Positions 58,034-64,000 of a DNA stretch of 64,000 nt are shown here, piece by piece (position 1 is the stretch's first letter; every line of letters begins with the position of its first letter). This stretch comes from Pseudomonas putida (lineage in GTDB: Bacteria; Pseudomonadota; Gammaproteobacteria; Pseudomonadales; Pseudomonadaceae). The notes below the pieces were generated by a model, which ran no database searches, was not told the origin of the DNA, and saw nothing but the letters and a program-made list of their open reading frames with translations. The DNA lies in NCBI RefSeq assembly GCF_028682475.1, contig NZ_JANHLE010000022.1, positions 33,825-97,824 on the forward strand, given 5' to 3'. A program made the position numbers and the translations under genes.

Positions 58034-58513
58034 TCACTTCTTGAAGCGTTCGGTCAGGGCCTCGGCGACGATCGGATGGACGAATTTGCTGATGTCGCCA
58101 CCCAGTGCCGCAATTTCCCGGACCAGGGTCGAGGAAATGAACGAATAACGCTCGGAAGGGGTCAGGAACAGGCTTTCGACGTCCGGTGCCAGCTGGCGGT
58201 TCATGTTCGCCAGCTGGAACTCGTACTCGAAGTCCGAGACGGCCCGCAGGCCGCGCAGGAACACATTGGCCTGCTGTTCCTTGGCAAAGTGCGCGAGCAA
58301 GGATGAGAAGCCGATGACTTCGACATTGGGCAGGTGCTTGGTGACCTCACGAGCCAGTTCCACCCGTTGTTCCAGCGGGAACAGCGGGTTTTTCTTGGGG
58401 CTGGCGGCGACCGCAATGATCACCTGGTCGAACAGCCGTGAGGCACGCTCGACCAGATCGCCATGGCCCTTGGTAATAGGGTCGAAAGTACCTGGGTACA
58501 ACACTCGGTTCAT
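58034..58513 (-). CDS. coaD: Phosphopantetheine adenylyltransferase CoaD
   Basis: 159 residues, full length. It joins ATP and 4'-phosphopantetheine to dephospho-CoA. The nucleotidyltransferase motif YPGTFDPITKGHGDLVERA (T/H-x-x-H equivalent), VFLRGLRAVSDFEYEFQLANMNR and the C-terminal SFISSTLVREIA are all conserved. It lies between laoA and the ferredoxin gene. Confidence 0.97.
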   Translation of the reverse strand: MNRVLYPGTFDPITKGHGDLVERASRLFDQVIIAVAASPKKNPLFPLEQRVELAREVTKHLPNVEVIGFSSLLAHFAKEQQANVFLRGLRAVSDFEYEFQLANMNRQLAPDVESLFLTPSERYSFISSTLVREIAALGGDISKFVHPIVAEALTERFKK

Positions 58514-58625
58514 CGCGTCGTCCTGGCAGGAGTGCGTTGGGGAATCGGATGGTATCGCAGCAGTGGCAGTCGGCCAAGTCGCCTGCGCACGCTGAAGGCA
58601 CTATAGACAGGCTGTCCATTTGTTG

Positions 58626-60224
58626 TCATCTCCCGGCACCCAGGCGCTCGATCAGGCCATCGGTGAGCCGCGCCGTGAGGCCGTACACCGACAATTGCGG
58701 GTTGGCGCCGATGCTGGTGGGGAACAGTGAACCGTCGTGGATCGACAGGTTGGCCAGCTGATGATGGCGTCCCAGACTGTCGCAGACCGCCTGGCGCGGG
58801 TCTTCGCCCATGGCGCAACCGCCCATGACGTGGGCGCTGCCCAGGCGTGTGCGGAACAGCTCAAGGCTCAGGCCGTCGATCAATTGCCGGGCCTCGCCCA
58901 GGGTTTTCACGTGGCGGCTATCGCTGTGCAGCGGCAATACCGCCTCGGCACCGGCGGCGAACTGGATCTCCGCCATGCTGTGGAAGGCACGGCGTACGCC
59001 GTCCCAGGCGTAGGGCGAAACCTGATAATCGAGTACCGGCGCGCCATCGCCGCGCAGCTGGACTTCACCGCCGATGCTGTCCGGGTGAAAGCCGTCACGC
59101 AGCAGCGCGAGCATCACGTGGGTGTTGGGCAGTTGCTCCATGCGCATGGCATTTTCAGTGCCGAAGCTGCCCAGCAGGGTGCTGGCTAGCGCCGGGTGCA
59201 GCGGCGGGACTTCGAGTTTGTAACCGATCGGCCCGCTGACGCCGTCGCGCCACTGGAAGTGGTCGGAGTAGATCGACTGCGGCGCGCCGTAGAACGGGTT
59301 GACCTTGTCCTTGAACAGCCCGGCGCTGAAGTTGACCAGGTGCAGAAAGGTGCGCTTGCCCAGGCGTTCATGCGGGTCCGGGGCATCCGAGCGTAGCAGC
59401 AGGCCCGGGCTGTTGATCCCGCCACCGGCGAGGATGTAGTGGCGCGCCTTGACCTGGATCTTGCGCCCGGTCGGGTTCACACAGCGCTCATCCAGCGCCA
59501 GGCATTGCAGGCTGCTGATGTGCTCGCCGTCATGGATCAAGCGTTCGGCGCGGGCCAGATAAAGCAGCTCGCCGCCTTTTTCCAGGGTGGCGGGAATGCT
59601 GGTGACCAGCATCGATTGCTTGGCATTGACCGGGCAGCCCATGCCGCAGTAACCCAGGTTCCAGCAGCCGCGCACGTTGCGTGGAATGACTTTCCAGCTG
59701 TAATCGAGGGCTGTGCAGCCGCGCTTGAGCACCTCGTTGTTGGCATTCGGCGGCATCACCCAGGGGGCGATGCCCAGGCGCTGCTCCATGCGTTCGAACC
59801 AGGGTGCCAGTTCGGCGCTGCTCAGGCCTTTGACCCCGTGTTCGCTGGCCCAGTGCTGCAAGGTCGGCTCGGGGGTGCGAAAGCTCGAGGTCCAGTTGAT
59901 CAGGGTGGTGCCGCCCACTGCGCGGCCCTGCAGGATGGTGATGGCGCCATCCTTGCTCATGCGGCCGATGCCTTCCTGATAGAGGTTGGCGTAGGCCTGG
60001 TCTTCGAGCAGGTGAAAGTCGCTGCTGGTCTTGAGCGGGCCCTCTTCGATCAGCAGCACCTTGAAACCAGCGGCGCTGAGCAGTTCGGCACTGGTGGCGC
60101 CACCGGCACCGCTGCCGATGATGACGATATCGGTTTCCAGGCTCAGGTCCTGGTCCAGGCGCGAGGCGTCACGGGCTTTCCAGCCGCGGCCAAGGCCTTC
60201 GCGAAACAGGTCGGGTACGGGCAT
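58626..60224 (-). CDS. laoA: GMC-family long-chain alcohol dehydrogenase LaoA
   Basis: 532 residues, GMC flavoprotein. The FAD-binding IVIIGSGAGGATSAELLSAAGFKVLLIEEG lies near residue 35; a cysteine-rich stretch (GCWNLGYCGMGCPVNAKQ) follows at about 190; the C-terminal GMC motif (GANPQLSVYGLTARLTDGL) holds the catalytic His/Asn area. The gene order matches P. aeruginosa laoABCR, which oxidises long-chain alcohols formed from SDS or alkanes. It has no signal peptide of its own; its neighbour laoB carries a Tat signal, so it may be carried across the membrane as a complex. That is inference. Confidence 0.88.
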   Translation of the reverse strand: MPVPDLFREGLGRGWKARDASRLDQDLSLETDIVIIGSGAGGATSAELLSAAGFKVLLIEEGPLKTSSDFHLLEDQAYANLYQEGIGRMSKDGAITILQGRAVGGTTLINWTSSFRTPEPTLQHWASEHGVKGLSSAELAPWFERMEQRLGIAPWVMPPNANNEVLKRGCTALDYSWKVIPRNVRGCWNLGYCGMGCPVNAKQSMLVTSIPATLEKGGELLYLARAERLIHDGEHISSLQCLALDERCVNPTGRKIQVKARHYILAGGGINSPGLLLRSDAPDPHERLGKRTFLHLVNFSAGLFKDKVNPFYGAPQSIYSDHFQWRDGVSGPIGYKLEVPPLHPALASTLLGSFGTENAMRMEQLPNTHVMLALLRDGFHPDSIGGEVQLRGDGAPVLDYQVSPYAWDGVRRAFHSMAEIQFAAGAEAVLPLHSDSRHVKTLGEARQLIDGLSLELFRTRLGSAHVMGGCAMGEDPRQAVCDSLGRHHQLANLSIHDGSLFPTSIGANPQLSVYGLTARLTDGLIERLGAGR

Positions 60225-60252
60225 CTTCAGCCTCTTGTCGTTATCGGATGAT

Positions 60253-60786
60253 TCAGATCTTGGGTGGGCCTGGGTAGCCGCAATGGGCCCAGGACTGCGG
60301 CATCTCGTACCAGGCCATCTGCAACAGCTGCAGCAGGGAGGCGTGGCCCATGCGCAGCAGATTCAGCGAACTGTTCTCCCAGCGCTGCAAAAAGGCCTGG
60401 ATGTGTTCAACGCTGGCGTTTTCCCAGCTGCCCCAGATACCGGTCAGCGGCCCTCGGGTCACCGGCAGGGCGAGTACATCGAACAGTTGCAGGGTCAACT
60501 TGAGCATGGCCGGGGACAAGCTGGCGAGCTTGTTGTCCAGCCGTTGCAGTACGGCTTCAAGGTGTTCGGCGGCGGTTGTACCGGCAAGAATGACCGGGAT
60601 CAGGCTGCGCAGAATCGGCAGGTCGCTCTGGCGCAGGCTGATGAAACCGCTGGCCGGCGTTTGCGCCGAGCATCCGGTGAGGCTGGCGCCCAACCCGGCG
60701 GTGGCCAGGAAGGCACTGGCGCCGAGGCTGAACTTTAGCAGCCCGCGGCGGCTCAGGGCGGGTGTTGCAGGCAGACTTGTAGTCAT
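60253..60786 (-). CDS. laoB: Tat-signal small subunit LaoB
   Basis: 177 residues. The twin-arginine signal (SRRGLLKFSLGASAFLATAGL) is followed by a lipobox-like LTGC with Cys38, so it could be a Tat-exported lipoprotein. The remainder is helical, and the layout resembles gluconate-dehydrogenase subunit 3 proteins, small Tat-targeted partners of GMC flavoproteins. It sits between laoC and laoA, 24-28 bases from each, and is probably needed for LaoA function or location. Confidence 0.82.
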   Translation of the reverse strand: MTTSLPATPALSRRGLLKFSLGASAFLATAGLGASLTGCSAQTPASGFISLRQSDLPILRSLIPVILAGTTAAEHLEAVLQRLDNKLASLSPAMLKLTLQLFDVLALPVTRGPLTGIWGSWENASVEHIQAFLQRWENSSLNLLRMGHASLLQLLQMAWYEMPQSWAHCGYPGPPKI

Positions 60787-60810
60787 TGTTGTTATGCCTG
60801 GTCGGGGGTG

Positions 60811-62244
60811 TTAGCGGATGAAGAGTTTGTACACCAGCTTGCTCAAGGCCTTGCCATAGGGCGGGTAGATCAACCGTGCGGCGTTGAAGCGCTGCTTGGC
60901 GAACACCGCCTTGGCCTTGCTGAAGGTCAAGAAGCCCTCGTGGCCGTGGTAGTGGCCCATGCCGGAAGGGCCGACGCCACCGAACGGCAGGTCGTCCTGA
61001 GCCACGTGCAGCAAGGTATCGTTGAGGCAGACGCCGCCGGAGTGGGTCTGTTCCAGGACTCTCTGCTGCTCGGCCCGGTTGTAGCCAAAGTAGTAGAGCG
61101 CCAGGGGACGCGGACGCTGATTAATGTACGAAAGTGCCTGATCAAGGCTGTCGTAGGGCACCAGCGGCAGCAGCGGGCCGAAGATTTCGTCCTGCATCAC
61201 ACGCATCTGGTCATTCACCTGCAGCAGCAGGTGAGGTGGCAAGCGCCGACCTTGGCGTGCTTCCTGCGGGTACAGGTCAACGATCTTCGCGCCCTTGTCG
61301 CGGGCATCGCTCAGGTAGCTTTCCAGGCGCGCCAGGTGACGCGGGTTGATGATCGCGCTGTAGTCCGGGTTGTCTGCCACGCGTGGGTAAAAGCGATGAA
61401 CCACGTTGCGGTAGGCGGTGGCGAAGTCGTCCAGGCGTTCGCGTGGCACCAGTACGTAGTCCGGCGCCACACAGGTCTGTCCGGCATTCAGGGTCTTGCC
61501 GAAGGCAATGCGTTCGGCGGCGTCGGCCAAAGGCACGCTGGCCGAAACGATGGCCGGCGATTTACCGCCCAGCTCCAGGGTCACCGGGGTCAGGTTCTGT
61601 GCCGCCGCCAGCATCACATGACGGCCGACACTGGTGGCACCGGTGAACAACAGATGATCGAAGGGCAGGCGCGAGAAGGCTTCGCCGACATCGGCTTCGC
61701 CCAGCGCGACGCTGACCAGGTCTTCGGGGAATACCGATTGCAGCAGTTGCTTGAGCAGCAGGCCGGTCGCCGGTGTGGCTTCGCTGAGTTTGAGCATCAC
61801 CCGGTTACCAGCGGCCAGGGCACCGGTCAACGGGCCGATGGCGAGGAACAGCGGGTAGTTCCACGGCACGATGATCCCGACCACGCCCAGCGGCTGATAC
61901 AGCACCTTGGCGCTGGCCGGCTGGAAGGCCAGGCCGACCTTGCGCGGTGAGGCCTTCATCCACTGTTTGAGATGGCGTTCGGCATGGTGCAGGCCCTGGA
62001 TGCTCGGCATCAGCTCGGCCAGGCGGGTTTCGTCGGCACTGCGGCCGCTGAAGTCTTCGCTGATGGCTGCGATCAGTTCGTCCTGATGGGCGAGCAGCAA
62101 CTGGCGCAGGCTCTTCAGCCATTGCCGGCGTTGGGCCAACGGCGGCATGGGGTTTCCGGCAAACGACTGGCGCTGGGCGTTGAACTGGTCGTTCAGGTCA
62201 TCAACGGCAGTCGCAGGCAAAAGACGAGCAGCATCGGCAGTCAT
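60811..62244 (-). CDS. laoC: Aldehyde dehydrogenase LaoC (coniferyl-aldehyde-dehydrogenase-like)
   Basis: 477 residues from the ATG at 62244 with GTGGAG upstream; a GTG at 62256 has no ribosome binding site. ALDH superfamily: catalytic Glu in TLELGGKSPAIV and nucleophile Cys in NAGQTCVAPDYVLV. Often annotated as coniferyl aldehyde dehydrogenase. In this cluster it should oxidise the aldehyde made by LaoA to the fatty acid. The C-terminus (LIYPPYGKALSKLVYKLFIR) is hydrophobic and basic, suggesting membrane association. First gene of the laoC-laoB-laoA transcript. Confidence 0.9.
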   Translation of the reverse strand: MTADAARLLPATAVDDLNDQFNAQRQSFAGNPMPPLAQRRQWLKSLRQLLLAHQDELIAAISEDFSGRSADETRLAELMPSIQGLHHAERHLKQWMKASPRKVGLAFQPASAKVLYQPLGVVGIIVPWNYPLFLAIGPLTGALAAGNRVMLKLSEATPATGLLLKQLLQSVFPEDLVSVALGEADVGEAFSRLPFDHLLFTGATSVGRHVMLAAAQNLTPVTLELGGKSPAIVSASVPLADAAERIAFGKTLNAGQTCVAPDYVLVPRERLDDFATAYRNVVHRFYPRVADNPDYSAIINPRHLARLESYLSDARDKGAKIVDLYPQEARQGRRLPPHLLLQVNDQMRVMQDEIFGPLLPLVPYDSLDQALSYINQRPRPLALYYFGYNRAEQQRVLEQTHSGGVCLNDTLLHVAQDDLPFGGVGPSGMGHYHGHEGFLTFSKAKAVFAKQRFNAARLIYPPYGKALSKLVYKLFIR

Positions 62245-62391
62245 GCGAAACTCCACGGCAGTGTTTTTCTAGAGCTTATACTCTATTCTGAGTGTTTTGC
62301 GATCCTTTTTTAACCCCAGGCAGGTACATCCACCTTCGGATAAACCGTAAGATGGACCTATTCAATCAAAGCCCGGTCTCTGGAGCTGATC

Positions 62392-63057
62392 ATGGCCCCG
62401 CGTATCAAGACCCGCGAACGCATCGTGCAGAACAGCCTGGAGCTGTTCAACCAGCAGGGCGAGCGCAGTGTCAGCACCAACCACATCGCCGCCCATATGG
62501 AGATTTCCCCGGGCAACCTGTACTACCACTTCGCCAACAAACAGGAAATCATCGCGGTGCTCTTCACCCAGTATGAAGAGCAGGTCGAAAGCTTTCTGCG
62601 CCCGCCGCAAGGGCGGCCCTCGACGGTCGAAGACAAGCGCTTCTATCTCAAGGAGCTGTTGGCGGCTATGTGGGACTATCGCTTTTTGCATCGCGACCTT
62701 GAGCACCTGCTCGACAGTGACAAGGAGCTGGCGGCGCGCTACCGGCGATTTTCCCAGCGTTGCCTGATCCAAGGCCAGGCGATTTACCGCGGCTTCGTCG
62801 AAGCCGGGATCGTGCAGATGGATGCCGTGCAGATCGAGTCGCTGACCCTCAACGCCTGGATCGTGCTGACTTCCTGGGTACGCTTTCTGTGTACCACCCG
62901 GGAAAATTCGGCGCATTTGAGCGAGGATGCCTTCAAGCGCGGCATCTATCAGGTGCTGGTCCTTGAACTTGGCTTTGTCACCGCCCAGGCCCGCCCGGCG
63001 GTGGATGCCCTGTGTCAGGAATTCTACGTTTCGCTTAACCAGGCACTGGAGCAATAA
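62392..63057 (+). CDS. laoR: TetR-family regulator LaoR
   Basis: 221 residues. N-terminal TetR helix-turn-helix (RERIVQNSLELFNQQGERSVSTNHIAAHMEISPGNLYYHFANKQEII), then a helical ligand-binding domain. It is divergent from laoC; in P. aeruginosa LaoR represses the lao genes until a long-chain aldehyde-type effector is present. The 147-bp shared promoter region contains ACTC/GAGT around 62280-62293, a weak operator candidate. GGAG lies upstream of the ATG (CTGGAGCTGATC). Confidence 0.9.
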   Translation: MAPRIKTRERIVQNSLELFNQQGERSVSTNHIAAHMEISPGNLYYHFANKQEIIAVLFTQYEEQVESFLRPPQGRPSTVEDKRFYLKELLAAMWDYRFLHRDLEHLLDSDKELAARYRRFSQRCLIQGQAIYRGFVEAGIVQMDAVQIESLTLNAWIVLTSWVRFLCTTRENSAHLSEDAFKRGIYQVLVLELGFVTAQARPAVDALCQEFYVSLNQALEQ

Positions 63058-63097
63058 GCGCCCAGGCCGTATCCGTTCAATCGTTCAGGAGACTGTC

Positions 63098-63952
63098 ATG
63101 CCCCTCGCGCAACTGATCACCGCCCAGCAATTGGCCGACCGCCTGGAGGCGCCGGCGCTGGTGATACTCGATTGCCGCTTTGCCCTGGAAGACATCGATT
63201 ATGGCCAGCGCAGCTATGCCGAGGGGCATATTGCCGGAGCGCATTTCGCCGACCTTGAACGCGACCTGAGCGGCCCGGTGATCAAGGGTGTGACCGGGCG
63301 TCATCCGTTGCCGGATCCGCAGCACCTGATCGAGCGTCTGCGCGCCTGGGGAATCAACAACGACAGCGAGATCGTGCTTTATGACGATGGTCCTGGTGCA
63401 TTTGCTGCCCGCGCCTGGTGGCTGCTGGCCTGGCTCGGCAAGCGCAGTGGGGTATCGATCCTCGATGGTGGCCTGAAGGCCTGGCATGCGGCCGGTTTGC
63501 CGTTGAGCCTGGATGCTGCGGCCAAGCGCGAGGGCAACTTCAGCGGCGAGCCTGATGCGGCGATGGTGCTTGACGCCGAACAACTGGGTGAACGACTCGG
63601 TCAGCCTGACCTGACCCTGATCGATGCCCGCGGCCTGCCACGTTTTCGCGGTGAGGTAGAGCCCATTGATCCGGTGGCCGGGCATATACCGGGGGCGCAA
63701 TGTGCTGCATTCACCGACAACCTGGGGGCTGACGGGCGGTTTCTGCCGGCGGCTCAACTCAAGAAGCGCTTTGCCGAGAAGCTGGGCAAGCGTTCGCCAG
63801 AGCAACTCGTGGCGTATTGCGGCTCTGGAGTGACGGCGTGCCATAACCTGTTTGCCCTGGCGTTGGCGGGGTATCCGCTGGGCAAGCTGTATGCGGGGTC
63901 GTGGAGCGAGTGGATTACCGATCCGCAGCGTCAGGTTGCCACGGGCGACTGA
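63098..63952 (+). CDS. sseA: 3-mercaptopyruvate sulfurtransferase
   Basis: 284 residues from the ATG at 63098; CAGGAG upstream. Two rhodanese domains: the inactive N-terminal one (ILDCRFALEDIDYGQRSYAEGHIAGAHFADLERDLSG) and the catalytic C-terminal one with Cys241 in AYCGSGVTACHNL. The CGSGVT loop favours mercaptopyruvate over thiosulfate. It transfers sulfane sulfur to cyanide or thiols. It follows laoR by 40 bases and may share its transcript. Confidence 0.9.
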   Translation: MPLAQLITAQQLADRLEAPALVILDCRFALEDIDYGQRSYAEGHIAGAHFADLERDLSGPVIKGVTGRHPLPDPQHLIERLRAWGINNDSEIVLYDDGPGAFAARAWWLLAWLGKRSGVSILDGGLKAWHAAGLPLSLDAAAKREGNFSGEPDAAMVLDAEQLGERLGQPDLTLIDARGLPRFRGEVEPIDPVAGHIPGAQCAAFTDNLGADGRFLPAAQLKKRFAEKLGKRSPEQLVAYCGSGVTACHNLFALALAGYPLGKLYAGSWSEWITDPQRQVATGD

Positions 63953-63955
63953 CAG

Positions 63956-63980
63956 CATCGCGGGGCAAGCCCGCTCCCAC
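63956..63980. repeat. REP unit after sseA, at the window edge
   Basis: A single unit with the GGGGCAAGCCCGCTCC core starts 4 bases after the sseA stop; an inverted partner may lie just beyond the window. Confidence 0.85.
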
Positions 63981-64000
63981 AGGATGGATTAGCCTCTGCT

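Noticed and set aside
60808..61950. 380-codon plus-strand frame opposite laoC
   Set aside because: It is a shadow of the aldehyde dehydrogenase gene, whose catalytic Glu and Cys motifs are intact.

Overview
The window looks like chromosomal core DNA of a fluorescent Pseudomonas, most probably of the P. putida group. The evidence is high GC content, strong G/C bias at third codon positions, gene neighbourhoods typical of that genus (trxA-rho-ubiD, zapA-6S RNA-fau, ygfB-pepP-ubiH-ubiI, gcvT-gcvH-gcvP, the spu polyamine cluster, coaD-laoABCR), and many short palindromic REP elements of the Pseudomonas type at gene ends. I see no rRNA, tRNA, insertion sequence, prophage, integrase or CRISPR array. 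The species is inferred from gene order and repeat sequence, not from any search.

Layout. 1-5.1 kb: 3' end of trxA, the transcription terminator gene rho, ubiD with a ferredoxin-reductase-like partner, and a ChaC-type gamma-glutamylcyclotransferase. 5.1-13.8 kb: a quinone oxidoreductase, a FliL-like protein, a three-gene exporter resembling E. coli yhiI-rbbA-yhhJ, an EVE-domain protein, a 46-residue membrane peptide, 5-formyl-THF cyclo-ligase, the 6S RNA gene, zapA and a ZapB-like coiled coil. 13.9-18.8 kb: ygfB-pepP-ubiH-DUF4442-ubiI, an ubiquinone-centred operon. 18.8-26.2 kb: a ferric-iron ABC binding protein and permease, then the glycine cleavage genes gcvT, gcvH and gcvP. 26.2-33.4 kb: a DUF2388 protein, an orphan GspE/PilB-like ATPase, an ACT-like protein divergent from an Lrp regulator, a CYTH-CHAD protein, argE and argA. 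33.5-43.9 kb: the spu polyamine region (two divergent gamma-glutamylpolyamine synthetases, an aminotransferase, and a five-gene spermidine/putrescine ABC transporter with two binding proteins). 44-49.3 kb: a TriABC-like RND pump with two adaptor proteins. 49.3-58.5 kb: ilvD, a short MgtE Mg2+ transporter with an unusual leader, rlmI, an HDOD protein, mutM, ggt, a ferredoxin and coaD. 58.6-64 kb: laoA, laoB, laoC and the divergent regulator laoR (oxidation of long-chain alcohols), then sseA.

Functional themes. Ubiquinone synthesis is represented three times (ubiD, ubiH, ubiI). Glutathione turnover appears twice (ChaC, Ggt). Nitrogen metabolism is prominent: arginine synthesis, polyamine uptake and catabolism, and glycine cleavage. 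Several polycistronic units are tightly coupled by ATGA or TGATG overlaps, notably the yhiI-rbbA-yhhJ-like exporter, spuF-G-H and triA-B-C.

Most of the window is ordinary core genome. I did not find a clearly new defence, mobile or biosynthetic system. The observations most worth checking are the mgtE leader (upstream ORF plus a hairpin burying the ribosome binding site), the Shine-Dalgarno-less pyrimidine-rich rho leader, dyad-symmetric sites upstream of the lrp-like and iron-transporter genes, and a chaC gene whose 3' end is made of a REP element.
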